Shown: positions 22,500 to 35,281, counted from the stretch's first letter. The stretch: DNA of 64,000 nucleotides from Lumbricus terrestris (GCA_949752735.1 OX457036.1:8420692-8484691); one strand, 5' to 3'. Notes: a model not told the origin generated them from the letters alone. Numbers and translations are program-made.

Positions 22500-23657
22500 A
22501 TTACCGGCAGAAGAGTAGGACATACATGAGTGCGGAATCAAAAGTTCAAGGTAGATATTGCCATAACTACTCTCCCTGTGTTATATTTAAATAGGCCTAC
22601 ACACGTTTTTATTATGTATACGGCTACCGCATCAAATCAGTTAATTTCTCCGTGAACTGACCGTATGATAACTTTCACAACCGCTGCCCTTTTGAATCGG
22701 TGCATGCAAAGGTCTATTTCTCAAGAAATCCAGTATGCGAACAGTCATCCGCAGACACTGTCACCTTAAGGTAGTGACAGATCCAGAAGTTTCCGAGGGG
22801 GCCAAATGGAAGGTGAAGCAAAGAATGGGGTGGGGGACAAGCGGCCGAAGGTCGATGGCTGAGGCGCGCAGCGTCTAGAGGGGAATGGGTCTGGGAAGGG
22901 GACGTGCCCCTCGCCAACCGAAGTTTTTGGAATTTCCACATTGCAATGGCAGCGTTTTAAGCTGTCAACTGCGCAATTTAGTGTCGACAAAGAGTGCGAC
23001 ATAGACTTTAATAAATGAATTTTAATAAATAAACTTAAAATCATACAAATTTCCACATTGTTATGAGAATTTTGAGAAGTTATCTTAGCACAATTTCTCT
23101 ATTATTTCAGTACTAACCAAAAGTGTGGTCTAAGATTTCAAATAATGTAACTGATTATAATTACGTATAAATTCTCTATGTATCAAGTTCAGCAACTCAG
23201 ACCTGCTGCTGCCGGACTAGTATAATGAAAATGTTTTGAATGATATCCGCAGCAAACCAGAAATAGCAAAGAAGAATTTTTCTGGAGCAAAGGCGTCTGC
23301 ACTGTGTTTCACATGCTGTCATTAAAATCAGAGCTAGGTATAGTGAATAAAAAGTCTCAGTTAAAGTCACGGTCCACAGAGGTTTTCCAGCTTAACGTTA
23401 GGCTTCAGATTTATTTACGAAAAAAGAGCGATTACCTGATCATGAGGAATTCGATCACCTGTTATAACTAATCGATTTTCGTTGTGCAGTAAAGTATGTT
23501 AAACTGCATGCAATGCCTGTTGTCTCTTCTGTTGCTTCAGCTTAAAGTGGTTTCTAATAGTACAGAACTGGGTCAACCGCTTGAATATCCTGTAGGCCGA
23601 TGCGTAAGAGAATCTGTTTGCAACTTTGCAATGCGATGAATTCTTGCATGTGATAAG
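22500..23657. other. Unit B flank
   Basis: No gene. On the minus strand TATTTAAATA near 22583 is a possible TATA-like element for cGLR-B. 22773-22884 matches the sequence that the LTR element interrupted in unit A. Confidence 0.5.
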
Positions 23658-23860
23658 TTTGAGAGAGACAAAGAGACTGAGAGAGACAGAGAGAGACAGA
23701 GGGAGACAGAGAGAAACAGAGAGACAAACAGAGAGAGAGCGAGAGAGACAGCGGGAGACAGAGAGACAGAGAGAGACAGACAGAGAGAGCGATAGAGACA
23801 GAGAGACAGAGAGAGAGACAGAAACAGGGAGACAGAGAGAGAGAAAGAGAGAGGGAGACG
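23658..23860. repeat. GA/GACA-rich microsatellite, unit B
   Basis: Imperfect GAGACA repeat in the same position as in the other units. Confidence 0.9.
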
Positions 23861-24425
23861 TATCAGTATGTGCGTCCTGCGTAGACCGGATGCGACAATT
23901 TAGCTTTGGCCCGAACTGCAGTCATGATTGCACAGTGCACACACATCTAATTATGAGCTGTAGGGTTGTGCAGGTCTTGTTATCACGCATGGGCGCAGCT
24001 CAGCTCACACCAGACAGCTGCATCGTGAATAAATATTATGAGCACCTCGCCATTGTAGCCTCATGTGAAGGATGCTTGTTAATCTTTCCAACGTTTAGAA
24101 TCTAAAAGATAATTTGCCTTCTTCCTAAAATAAGTCTCTTTAAAAAATTCTAGAAGTATTGATCAAATTATTTCTTAAATGTTCAAAGGCTTTCATAAAA
24201 TAGCTGATGACCTTTTTTAGTCTTTGCTTCTTATGTTATTTTACCAGAATTGATCAAAACACCCAAACTCTTCTAACACTGTAGACATTAACGCACGCTG
24301 CTGCTCAACACATATTTTTCTTTAAACATTAAGGGATATGAACCGGGACGATCCTCGTGCACCACAAACCACAGACATTGGGGACCATCCGCCCATGCCC
24401 CCCCCTTAAATCTCCGCCCATGCAT

Positions 24426-24870
24426 CGTATTCGATTCATTAAAATAAAATAAAATCCAAATGACGTCATCTCATTCCATTCTATATTCCATTCTGCTTTG
24501 ATTCATTTACTTTTTTCCATTCAATTCCATATTCTGTCTCATTCCATTCTAGTCTATCATAAACTATTCTCTTTCCATTCTATTCTATCATAATCTATTC
24601 TCTTTCCATTCTATTCTATCATAATCTATTCTCATTCCATTTTATTCTATCATAAACTATTCTCTTTCCATTCTCTTCCATTGAGTTCACCTATTATGTT
24701 CTACTCTATTTCATTCTGTTACATTCTAATTAATTCTATTCCGATTCCATTTCGTTCTAGTCCATTTTATGTAGGCTCGTATTTTACTCCCTCTATTCCA
24801 TTCTACTCCAGTAAATTTCTTTAATCTCCCAGCTATTCTTCTCTTTTATATTCTATTCCACTCCATCGTT
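24426..24870. repeat. ATTCY-rich stretch, unit B
   Basis: Degenerate pentamers with a local tandem expansion of a 34-35-bp word (CTATTCTCTTTCCATTCTATT type, 24540-24680). Confidence 0.8.
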
Positions 24871-25028
24871 AGGGTTACTTTTAATTTTCCTTCGACTCAT
24901 TCCTCTCCCACTGAAGATCAATGATTAAATGATTTAATGATATATCGAGGGAAAATAAAACATGAAGTTGCCAAAAATTCCAAGTATATCCTCTACTTTA
25001 TTCTATTTGGGGTTTTTCTGCATTGAAG

Positions 25029-26685
25029 ACAGTCGAGAGAAGGCCTATATCTACGGCATATCGTCCGCAGGGGTGACGCACTCCATCACGAAGGCCTGTG
25101 CCAAGGGTGAGGTTCAGATGTGCTCCTGTGACCTGAACGTCCGAAGCCGGGAAAAGGAAGTGGACTTCCTGTGGGGCGGATGTTCTCACGACGTCCGCTT
25201 CGGGGAGAAGTTCTCGAAGGAGTTCGTCGATGGAAGGGAGTCGAGCGACCAGAACCTCGAGGAACGACTGATGAACAGGTGGAACAACGAAGCCGGACGA
25301 AAGGTAGTTCAGGTTGATGAGACTGGTTCTTCAAGGACAACCTTCGAAGTTAAATTTATATTGCACCAACTTATTCGATTCCGTTAAATTCTTGTCGGGC
25401 TGAGGGGCAGGGCCGTGTTTAACATAGGTCCATTCGGTGCGGTGCACCGAATGCCCTGGGGCCTGAGCCGAGTGTTTTGTTCCTAATTTCTTATGCCTAA
25501 ACATTTTGTAAAATAAGTACCGTAGGCTAAGTGTAAGAAAACATTAGTTAAAAGTGTAGCTACCATAAAAGCCCTATTATAGAATTATAAGAATTTCTTT
25601 ATGATATAGGCCTATAGGCTACTTATTTATTCGTGGACGTAGCTTTTGGAAAACCTACGGCCGCTCGAACGACACTACCGGCATAGTATATATGCCCCTG
25701 CGGTAACACTTTGCACCGACACTCGAAGAACCTTAAACACGGCCCTGCTGAGGTGAAATACCGACGCTTGGCCCTTGAAGGACGACCTTCACAGTTATTT
25801 TATATAGCTTCATTAGCCCAAATCAGGGCTTAAAGTGTGCCTGGATGGTCATTGACGGCGTCCATGCACTTGTCTTAAAATCTGAACGCCATGCAGCCAC
25901 TTATTGGCGAGAACAGATTGGAGATGTAAGGAGCGTCCAGGAACTTCTTTTGGGGAGGTAAGGAGCGTCCAGGTACTTCTTTTGGAGAGGTAAGGGGCGT
26001 CCAGACACTTCTTTTTCCACACTTTAGGCACTTGTCCAAATACATCGAACACTGACATTTTATGGACAGCGTTTGAAGCTAAGTATGAAATGTCGCTAAT
26101 CAGAGGTCCTCCGTAGGCCTACTGCAGCGCGGACACTGCATCAAAAAGTTAACATTAGCTTTGCTTTTGTCATTCATGTGTGTTGCCAATTCTTGTATTA
26201 TCCATGTTTCTTGTACGTGACAGGCGGTCGGCGGAAGTATGAAGCTACTCTGCAAATGTCACGGCGTTTCCGGTTCCTGTTCGGCGAAGATCTGCTGGCG
26301 AACCGTCGCCTCCTTCCGCGAAATCGGTGACCTCCTCAAGGACAAGGTCGACGGCGCCACCAGGGTCAAGGTCGTAGCCGCCAAGGTCAAACTGAAACCA
26401 GTGGATCGTCGACAGAAGAGACCCACACGGAGAGACCTCGTCTACTTGGAACAGTCTCCGGACTACTGCGACCATCGCCCGGACGTGGGGTCCTTGGGAA
26501 CGGTGGGGCGCCAGTGCAATCGAACTAGCTACGGACTGGACGGGTGTCAGTTGATGTGCTGTGGACGAGTGTACCGTACCTACATTGAGGAAGAGGTGGA
26601 GGACTGTAACTGCAAGTTCTTCTGGTGCTGTAGTGTCGAGTGTCAGAAGTGTACGTCACACGTTGAGAAGTACTACTGCAACTAG
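25029..26685 (+). CDS. Wnt family ligand, last two exons, copy B (intact)
   Basis: Exon 25029-25303 and exon 26224-26685 have the same splice phases and lengths (275 nt and 462 nt) as copy A. All cysteines, WGGCS, NNEAGRK and CKCHGVSGSC are kept, and the frame ends YYCN-TAG. Differences from A are few: ASFRE for ASSRE, KDKVDG for KDKFDG and GRVYR for GRGYR in the otherwise conserved CCGRGY motif. The intron is 920 bp and contains a 340-bp hAT-like MITE. As in copy A, no 5' Wnt exons are recognisable, so the functional state is unknown. Confidence 0.85.
25408..25747. mobile_element. hAT-like MITE in Wnt-B intron
   Basis: 340 bp with perfect 15-bp terminal inverted repeats CAGGGCCGTGTTTAA. The target duplication is CTGAGGGG / CTGAGGTG (7 of 8 bases). 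It is inserted 2 bp from the homologous position used by the unrelated element in Wnt-A. Confidence 0.9.
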
Positions 26686-26749
26686 GATGACTGCGCACTG
26701 GAACAAGAATTGTGTCTTCAGTTCGTGTGTATGGTGTCTCTATAGTATG

Positions 26750-26964
26750 CGGGCGATTCGTCAACGGACGATTTGTCAACGAAAGATTCGTCAACGGACG
26801 ATTCGTCAACGGACATATAGTCAACACAGTGGATCGTCAACGGACGATTCATCAATGGACGATTCATCAACGGACGATTCATCAACTGATGATTCATCAA
26901 TGTACGATTCGTCAACGGACAATTCGTCCATGGACGATTCGTCAACGGACGACTCGTCAAACGG
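26750..26964. repeat. 15-bp minisatellite after Wnt-B
   Basis: About 14 copies of GATTCGTCAACGGAC and variants, starting about 65 bp after the Wnt stop. Confidence 0.95.
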
Positions 26965-27524
26965 ATGTAACTGGACAGATGGGCAACCTACTGGGTTTTT
27001 TTAAAATTCACACATGAAGTGCATCCTTAATAACATGTTCATGAATCCGACTTCTGCCTTGGCATGAATCATTTTCATCATTCCAGTTTCAGTTGCAGCA
27101 ACGATTATTTTTATAATATTCCAACTTCTACTTAATCAACAATTACTTGCCAGCAATGCAAATCCTATTTAATCAGGAATCCATTCGTTAATTCCACTTC
27201 TATTTAAGCAAAAATAATTTTTATCAGCCCACTTCTATTTAACCAATAAGTTTATCATCAATTCAACTTGAATTTATGGATGACGTTTCCCGTCAAACCC
27301 ACTGCTACTTAGGCATAAAAGAACTCAATTGATCCAGCTTTTATTTACAGGAACAGTTATTTCCATCAATCCAGCTTCTACTTCATAAACATTCTTTAAC
27401 TTTCCGTTGACCAATCGTCCTTCGACGAAATGTCCAAGAATCGTCTCTCCATCACTCAGACGAGTCCGTGGGCGGAGACTTAGGAGTGGACAGGGGACGC
27501 CCATGATTACATTACATCACATTA
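26965..27524. other. Degenerate ~30-35-bp repeats, unit B 3' end
   Basis: No gene. Repeated CCAACTTCTATTTAATCAA-like words, homologous to 56280-56790. The last part (27450-27507) resembles the left end of the MITE at 56799, cut short by later insertion. Confidence 0.55.
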
Positions 27525-27532
27525 CATCTAAT

Positions 27533-28668
27533 CATGGGCGCCCGCGCATAGGGCAAGGGGGGGCACTTGCCCCGCTGGAAAAATGAAAAACTATGTTTTT
27601 TACCCACTACTTTTGGGTTTTTAACAAATTTCTTTGCATTAGTGCACCAATGATACGAATGATACAGGCAATGAAAGTCAGAAATCTACATTTAGAGATC
27701 TCTATAGAAATAAACATGCTCTTATAACTTTCTGCCTTGCATGTTCAAGCTCTTTCTAAAAACTGTAGGCTAACAATGACCATTGGCTTTCAACCTTCTT
27801 GCGGGCACCCATGCAAACAGCAGGCCTATCGATTATGGTCTACTTAAGTGGAATCCAGCTGTAATGCAATTAATCACAGCTGCAAAAAAATAAATACTAA
27901 TGCAAAAATTTGAAAATTTCTCAAAGTAGGCCTACACTGAAATTTTATCATGGAGATCTGATTATTCACCAGCATTGTAATTATATAACCCAAATCTGCT
28001 ATATAAGCCAGGCTCCATTTTGTCCATTTTGCAAGCTGCCAGTACAGAATCCAGGGAGGTCAAACTGTAGATAAACTTGGCTCTGGTTACACCCAAAACT
28101 GACAGAAAGATCTGTTCAAAAGAATTTACACCCACACTCATTTGATCCTCAGATCCTCCACCTTGCTAAGCGACATCCGCATTAACAGCTACTCTGACCT
28201 TCTGGCTACCAGACTCAGACCTCTTTCTGCCTAAGCTTACTCTTAGGAATAGGTTTCTGACTCAATGCAGAACATGTGAAACTGCTGGTGCCTTGCGATT
28301 GGCTTTCGAGTGGTACTTTAGAAGCAGCTGGAGGAGCAATTGCCCCTTGCAAATGGACACCTTTTTCCTTCATTTAGTCATTCGTTCATTCTATGGAATT
28401 ATATAGCGCACCTGGCTTTAGGAAACTACTTTTTAACATAGGTCTGCTTTTTGATTTTTAACAAATTTCTAAGGAAACTATTCATATTAATAATTATACA
28501 CAAAATGAAACTGAGAAATTTGAATAACAAATCTCTTTGACAAATAGGCCTACCGTATTCCTAATTTCCACGCAGCATTGCATTTTCAAGCTCTTGCTAC
28601 TAAAACATTTAATCGTGACTATCGTAAAAATTTTCCCCCCTTTGCAAAAATTTCTGCGGGCGCCCATG
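27533..28668. mobile_element. hAT-like element, 1136 bp
   Basis: Ends CATGGGCGCCCGC and GCGGGCGCCCATG form inverted repeats, and 8-bp target duplication CATCTAAT flanks it (27525-27532 and 28669-28676). No transposase is recognised. An internal GCGGGCACCCATG at about 27804-27816 suggests a nested or rearranged copy. The right part is also present at 18609-18813. Confidence 0.8.
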
Positions 28669-29117
28669 CATCTAATGCATCTAATGAATGAACATCGAGT
28701 GACTGCGTATAACTATACGTGAAGAGGGTGGATTGATAATGGCATATCGAGTGACTGCGGGCGCTCCGTATAATGACCAAGTCAACAGTTGGCGGCTTAG
28801 TTGTGCATGCATCGTCGCTTTCCTTGAGGAAATGCGATCATGAAACGATTCCTTCCTTGATCACTGTTCATTATCATCAGGGTTCGTCGGAAACGATCCC
28901 AACGCAATTGCGGTGTTCTTCTTTTAGGCAGTCCACGTGAGTTTCATAATTATAGTCTAAGGCTATGTCTTGCGTATGATTTGCATTTTTCCTCTGGGAG
29001 AACAGTTAAAACGCATTCATCGACAAATGCATAGTATAATATTGATTCTGGAATAAAAGATGTTTGGGCTGAATCATAATTTTTGTCAGAGTCATAGTTT
29101 TTCCACATCTAAAATAA
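28669..29117. other. 3' flank of cGLR-C
   Basis: No gene. It is homologous to 18814-19254 and, from the GTTCRTCGG word, to 48319-48552. Confidence 0.5.
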
Positions 29118-29123
29118 TTTATT
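29118..29123 (-). terminator. Poly(A) signal, cGLR-C
   Basis: AATAAA on the minus strand, about 100 bases after the stop codon of copy C. Confidence 0.6.
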
Positions 29124-29221
29124 TTGCATCTGATATAATAATAATGTAGGCCTAATCACGAAGCGCTTGCTTCACAGGACCGCATAATTATTTGGTCAAT
29201 GATACGGTTTAGCGCTTTAGG

Positions 29222-32137
29222 CTAATAGCGTTCTACAAAACGAAGCTTTTGTAGAAGAAACCTGCTAATGATCTGCTCAAACGGAAAATAAAATTTCTGC
29301 AAGGCAAATTCAGTCAGCGCTTCAGCATACGGAAGATTAAAGTCGATGCAGCATCTGGCTTTCAGGTATCTTGCAAGAAAATGCCTTCCAAGAAAATACT
29401 GATGATTAACGGAGTGAAGAGTTGTGAGAGTTGCCGAGAGCGCACTCGACGTGTTTTGGCGTTTCCCATGAAAGTACACTTCATGGGCAAAAATCTCTTC
29501 AAATGTTGATCTGTCAGTTATCTCGAATTTCAGTAGATCGTCGTTTCGAGGTGATAAGTAATAAAAGAGTGTATGAAAACCAAGCAACGACTGTATGTCA
29601 CTGTCGAAAAAAGAGTCAAATGGTGGTATCAGCCTAATATTCGCAAATGCAAACTTCTTCAAATCGCTTTCAAGATCAGATTCCCGCAGAACTTTTTCAC
29701 ATAACTGCAAGACTTCGTCGTATTTATGACACCTGTAAAGATACAAAGCACGATAGCAGTCACCTGTGTTGCAATAGATTCCAAAGTCTCTGCGAATCGC
29801 AATGTAGAATGACGACACGTTCTCTAAAGCACATTCCATGAGAGCATCAATTACTGTTTCTTTTACCATCAAAGGACTCGCTGCTGCAGCCTTGATTTCT
29901 GTTACTGAATCTGTTCTGTGATAAACGAGCTGTCTCGTAGCGTTGAAATGCGTTTCTGACTGCATTTGAGCATAACATTTCTGCTTTACTAAAGCCATCA
30001 CATTTCTGTCCATCGGAAATGGTAATTCTGGAAAACCATCATAGAAGTACAATCGTTTGGATATTCTTTCACTAGATAACAAAGCTACATAATGAGCAAA
30101 CACCTTTGGCGAAAGACGCAGATCAAGATACAGCCGCCTGCCAATGTAGTTTAGATTGTTTTTAGTAATCTTCTTATGAAGCACACACAATCCTACGATT
30201 CTTGCGATATCGTCAATAAACAGCAGACAGCCAGCATTCATTGTTTCTTCATCCCTCTGAATTTTCTGATCTTTGATGATTGCTAAGCAGAACCGTATTG
30301 CTGGCTGATGTTCTGATGTAGCGAAATAGAGAGCAGCCAGATAGGCCAAAGCTGCAGGAGTAATACTATTGATTTGCCAATCGTCACATTCTAACGTCTT
30401 TGTAAGAAACGATTTTGATAGGACTGACATTAGTTGAAATTCTGGATGGCCTTTGGATTTCGTTAGATTTTCCATGAGACTGTGAGCACGCAATAAGTGA
30501 AAACGACTACTCCCTATTGCGCACGATTTTGGAAAGTTATGATACTTGGACCTGATAACTTTAGTCTTTGTCGTCATTGCTTGTGCAAATTCAACGAAGA
30601 GACTGTTTTCCCATGAAATCTCTCCGTAGCGCAAGCTGTATGCAGTATGCAAAATATACAATAGATATGCATAGTACTTGTAACACAGGAGCTTCTCTGT
30701 TGTTGAAAGATATGTCAATATACGGTACATTGTCGGATCAAGACTAGTCATAGTTGGTCCACGTCGTACGCTCATGCCTAATCCTGCGGTAAACCCGTAT
30801 TTAATTGCACCACGGCACATCCATCTAGACTCACTGAATAATACAGCAAGAAATAAATTCAAAGAATCTTTTTCACTCGCTTTCCTCCAATTTAGGATAG
30901 GCTGTATGCAATCCATGAAATCCTGTACTTCTCCGTTGAAGCCTTGAAACACAGACCGGATTATTGGTAGTATGTAATTTTCAACGAACCATTGAGACGT
31001 AATGCTAGAATTGCGGAAATTCTTCAGTCGTTTTTCGGTCATATCAAGCATTGTAAAACTTGAGGGCTGATGAAATAAATTTGCTTCAGGAATAAAATAG
31101 TTCGGATAATATTTCCTTTTTAACCATTTTGAAAGTGTTCTTAGCAACTCACAGCAGATCCTGATGACAGAAAAGGAATTCCACCACTCGGGTAGCATTT
31201 CTTCACAAGTCCATAACATCAGCGTCTTTAAATGATACGTACATATAACCTCATCTTCCTTTGGACAATCCTTTTGTATTAATTCCCTCTTTGCTAAAAA
31301 TCTCAGCAAATGATAGACAATCTGCTGAGTTTTAGTCCAACTCTGAATTAATATCACCTCTGCGAGTGAAAATGACAATCTCCACTGGCGTTCGTCGTCT
31401 CTGCAAGAACGATGCTGGACATAAACAACATGACAACCATTTTGTACGACCTCAGAAATTGTATCAGTCGTCGGCCATCCACTTTTTCTATGTCGAATAC
31501 GCCAACTTTCGGCTTCAGTAGGCCATTGCGGGCAAAATATACTTTTAACAGTATCGCTTCCCATAATAACATCTGAAACTGTCTGATATTTAATTGCTGG
31601 ACCACAAACAATGTTTCGAAATGAGATTCTAGTCAATTCAAGATGGCATTGATCAAGATCTGAATTTGCAAGAGCGGTCTTGTCTGGCACAATATGGCCA
31701 CCTAAATGATCTGCTACGATAAACAAACCGTACTTTTTATTTGTCCAGTCATATCTCATTTCACCCACAAATCGTAATCGAACAAAACCTGGATACATTT
31801 GGTATGATTCCATACAGCTCATACTGATCGTCTCCGCTAGGCCACTCATATCGCTGGGCAACAGTGGAGACTCTGGAGAGCCGCCGCTAAACGTCAGTTC
31901 ATCGGCTCTGCACAAAATGACATCAAAGTCGCTGATGCATGAATCCCACGGTTCGATATAGAATTCGACAGAACTGCCACACCTTATAAAATACTCTAAA
32001 TTTGCAGGTTTTCGTGACGCCGCTAGGTTATGCATGGCATCAGAAGCATTGGGATACGACTTTGGATGCAATTGACATGTGCTAACGATGAACTCAGATG
32101 CCATTTCTTCATTCGATCTCATCGTATAGTCCGTCAT
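29222..32137 (-). CDS. Mab-21/cGAS-like nucleotidyltransferase, copy C
   Basis: 971 residues in one exon, collinear with copy B. GSS is followed by CISDFD (candidate metal-binding acids); GPAIKY, CPQWP, SGWP, QWRLSFSLAE and the C-terminal YFLGRHFLARYLKARCC are conserved. It carries a three-residue ESP insertion in the SGGSPESPLLP loop, and a three-residue MTS segment near residue 450 that D also has and B lacks. Differences from the other copies are spread through the protein and leave the frame intact, which fits a gene copy under constraint. Catalysis and ligand are not shown by sequence. Confidence 0.9.
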   Translation of the reverse strand: MTDYTMRSNEEMASEFIVSTCQLHPKSYPNASDAMHNLAASRKPANLEYFIRCGSSVEFYIEPWDSCISDFDVILCRADELTFSGGSPESPLLPSDMSGLAETISMSCMESYQMYPGFVRLRFVGEMRYDWTNKKYGLFIVADHLGGHIVPDKTALANSDLDQCHLELTRISFRNIVCGPAIKYQTVSDVIMGSDTVKSIFCPQWPTEAESWRIRHRKSGWPTTDTISEVVQNGCHVVYVQHRSCRDDERQWRLSFSLAEVILIQSWTKTQQIVYHLLRFLAKRELIQKDCPKEDEVICTYHLKTLMLWTCEEMLPEWWNSFSVIRICCELLRTLSKWLKRKYYPNYFIPEANLFHQPSSFTMLDMTEKRLKNFRNSSITSQWFVENYILPIIRSVFQGFNGEVQDFMDCIQPILNWRKASEKDSLNLFLAVLFSESRWMCRGAIKYGFTAGLGMSVRRGPTMTSLDPTMYRILTYLSTTEKLLCYKYYAYLLYILHTAYSLRYGEISWENSLFVEFAQAMTTKTKVIRSKYHNFPKSCAIGSSRFHLLRAHSLMENLTKSKGHPEFQLMSVLSKSFLTKTLECDDWQINSITPAALAYLAALYFATSEHQPAIRFCLAIIKDQKIQRDEETMNAGCLLFIDDIARIVGLCVLHKKITKNNLNYIGRRLYLDLRLSPKVFAHYVALLSSERISKRLYFYDGFPELPFPMDRNVMALVKQKCYAQMQSETHFNATRQLVYHRTDSVTEIKAAAASPLMVKETVIDALMECALENVSSFYIAIRRDFGIYCNTGDCYRALYLYRCHKYDEVLQLCEKVLRESDLESDLKKFAFANIRLIPPFDSFFDSDIQSLLGFHTLFYYLSPRNDDLLKFEITDRSTFEEIFAHEVYFHGKRQNTSSALSATLTTLHSVNHQYFLGRHFLARYLKARCCIDFNLPYAEALTEFALQKFYFPFEQIISRFLLQKLRFVERY

Positions 32138-32189
32138 CTAAGATGTGAATTATATCTCTTTTGATGTATCATTAAGATCACCATGAACA

Positions 32190-32592
32190 TCGTCATCATC
32201 ACAATTCTCGAAAGCTTCATCATCATCATCATCATCATCATCGTCGTCGTCGTCATCACCGTGTCGTCGTCATCATTATCATTATCATAATCATCGCTAT
32301 CACCAGCATCATCATCGTTGTCGTCGTCATCACAATTCTCGATAGCTTCATCATCTTCATCATCATCATCATCATCTTCACCTTCATCATCATCATCATC
32401 ACAATTCTCGAAAGCTTCATCATCTTCATCATCATCATCATCATCAACATCATCATCGTCGTCGTCGTCATCACTGTGTCGTCGTCATCATTATCATTAT
32501 CATAATCATCGATATCACCATCATCATCATCATCGTCATCGTCGTCATAATCATCGTCGTCATCATCATAATCATCATCAGCATCATCACAA
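32190..32592. repeat. CAT/CGT-rich tract 5' of cGLR-C, tandemly expanded
   Basis: 400 bp of CAT-type triplets interrupted by repeated TCACAATTCTCGAAAGCTTC words (32198, 32330, 32400), so a larger unit has been duplicated inside the tract. Confidence 0.9.
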
Positions 32593-33758
32593 TTACCGGC
32601 AGAAGAGTAGGACATACATGAGTGCGGAATCAAAAGTTCAAGGTAGATATTGCCATAACTACTCTCCCTGTGTTATATTTAAATAGGCCTACACACGTTT
32701 TTATTATGTATACGGCTACCGCATCAAATCAGTTAATTTTCTCCGTGAACTGACCGTGTGATAACTTTTACAACCGCTGCCCTTTTGAATTGGTGCATGC
32801 AAAGGTCTATTTCTCAAGCAATCCAGTATGCGAGAAGTCATCCGCAGACTCTGTCACCTTAAGGTAGTGACAGATCCAGAAGTTTCCAAGAGGGCCAAAT
32901 GGGAGGGTGAAGCAAAGTATGGGAGGACAAGCGCCCGAAGGTCGATGGCTGAGTCACGCAGCATCGAGAGGGGAATGGGTCTGGGAGGGGGACGTGCCCC
33001 TCGACAACGGAAGTTTTTGGAATTTCCACATTGCAATGGCAGCGTTTTAATCTGTCAACTGCGCAATTTAGTGCTGATAAAGAGTGCGACATAGACATTA
33101 ATAGATGATTTTTAATAAATAAACTTAAAATCATGCAAATTTCCTATCGAGTTTCCACATTGCTATGGCAGAATTTTTAGATGTCATCTTAACACAATTT
33201 CTCTATTATTTCAGTTCTGACCAAATGTGTGGACTAAGATTTCAAATAATGTAATTAATAATTATTGTAATTAGGCCTACGTATAATTTCTCTATGTATC
33301 AAGTTCAGCAACTTAGACCTGCAGCTGCTGGACTAGTATAATGAAAATGTTTCGAATGATATCCGCAGCAAATCAGAACTACCAAAGAAGAATTTTTCTG
33401 GAACAAAGGCGTCTGCATTGTGTTTCACACAATGTCATTTAAATCATAGCTATATAGCGAATAAAAAAGTCACAGTTAAAGCCACAGAGGCTCACCACCT
33501 TAACGCTAGACTTCAGATTTATTTACGAAAGAAGGTCGATTACCTGATCATGAGCAATTCGAGCACCTGTTATAACTAATCGATTTTCTTTGTGCAGTAA
33601 AGTATGTTAAACTGCATGCAATGCCTGTTGTCTCTTCTGTTGCAATAGCCTAAAGTGGTTTCTAATAGTACAGAACTGGGTCAACGGCTTGAATATCCTG
33701 TAGGCCGATGCGTAAGAGAATCTCTTTGCAATGCGATGAATTCTTGCATGTGATGAGT
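32593..33758. other. Unit C flank
   Basis: No gene. TATTTAAATA on the minus strand near 32676 is a possible core promoter element of cGLR-C, about 540 bp from the start because of the expanded CAT tract. Confidence 0.45.
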
Positions 33759-33888
33759 TTGAGAGAGAGAGACAGAGAGAGACAGAGAGAGAGACGGAGG
33801 GAGACAGAGAGAAACAGAGCGAGACAGACAGAGAGAGCGCGAGAGACAGAGAGAGACAGATGGAGAAAGAGAGAAAGAGAGAGGGAGT
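33759..33888. repeat. GA/GACA-rich microsatellite, unit C
   Basis: Imperfect GAGACA repeat, shorter than in units A and B. Confidence 0.9.
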
Positions 33889-34445
33889 TTCAGTATGTGC
33901 GTAGGCCTACTGCGTAGACCTTATATGCCAGATGCGACAATTTAGCGTTGGCCCAAACTGCAGCCCTGGTTGCACAGTGCACATACATCTAATTATGAGC
34001 TGTATGTGGTGTGCAGGTCTTGTTATCACGCATGGGCTCAGCTCACTCCAGACAGCTGCATCGTGAATCTTATGAGCACCTCGCCATTGCAGACTCATGT
34101 GAAGGATGCTTGTAAATCTTTCCAACGTTTATAATCTAAGGGATAATTTTTTTGTCTTCTTCCTAAAATAAGTCTTTTTAAAAATTGCTATAGGTATTGA
34201 TCAAATTGCTTCCTAAATGCTCAAAGGCTTTCATAAAATAGCTGATGACCTGTTTTAGTCTTTGCTTCTTATAAATTATATTACCAGAAATGACCAAAGC
34301 ATCCTAACTCTTATAACACTGTAGACATCTACGCACGCTGCTATTCAACGCATATTTTTTCTTAAACATTGGGGATAAGAACATGGACGATCTCCCACCA
34401 CAAACCACAAACATTGGTGGACCGTCCGCCCATGCCCCCTAAATT

Positions 34446-34845
34446 TCCGCCCATGCATCGTATTCAATTCGCTCAAATAAAATCAAGTACAAATGACGCC
34501 ATCTCATTCCATTCTATATTCCGTTCTGCTTTGATTCATTTACTTTTTTCCATTCAATTCCATATTCTGTCTAATTCCATTTTAATCTATCATAAACTAT
34601 TCTCTTTGCATTCTCTTCTATTGAGTTCACCTATTATGTTCTATTATGTTCTATACTCTAAATCCATTCTGCTCCATTCTAATTAATTCTATTCGATTCC
34701 GCCGAGAACAATTCCATTTCGTTCTAATCCATTTTATGCAGGTCCATATTTTGCTTCCTCTATTCCATTCTACTTCGGCAAATTTCTTTATTCTTATCTC
34801 TACATTCTTCTCTTTTATACTCTATAATTCCACTCCATCGTTAGG
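34446..34845. repeat. ATTCY-rich stretch, unit C
   Basis: Degenerate ATTCC/ATTCT pentamers upstream of the Wnt-C exon, as in the other units. Confidence 0.75.
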
Positions 34846-34929
34846 CTTACTTTTAAGTTTCCTTCGCATCAATCCTCTCCCATGCACTGAAGATGAATGA
34901 TTAAATGATTTGATGATATAGCGTAAAAG

Positions 34930-35203
34930 TAAAAATCCATCCATGCAGTTCCATGTGGAACACGAGGGGGGCGCTCATCTCCTTTTCAATGACCTTGAGC
35001 CAGCAATTGACGACTCCCAAGGCCCTGGACACGGGGCCAGTGTATCGAAGTACTTGCCGTTTACTTCCGAGCTTATGCCGGTGCCAAATTATATCGCTTG
35101 GTCACAGAGGCACGTGTGCGCAAACAACTTGCCCAAGGTCGTTACCCGGAGTCGAACCCGCAACCGCCCGCTGCGTGGGCAAGCGCGTTACCGATAGGCC
35201 ACC
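34930..35203 (-). mobile_element. tRNA-derived SINE, second family
   Basis: On the minus strand the head reads TGGCCTATCGG (A box) and GGTTCGACTCC (B box, about 35148-35158). It interrupts the sequence that is continuous in unit B at 24952. The body is unrelated to the SINE at 17281. Confidence 0.75.
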
Positions 35204-35281
35204 GAAATAAAACATGAAGTTGCCAAAAATTCCAAGTATATCCTCTACTTTATTCTATTTTGGGTTTTTTCTGCATTGAAG

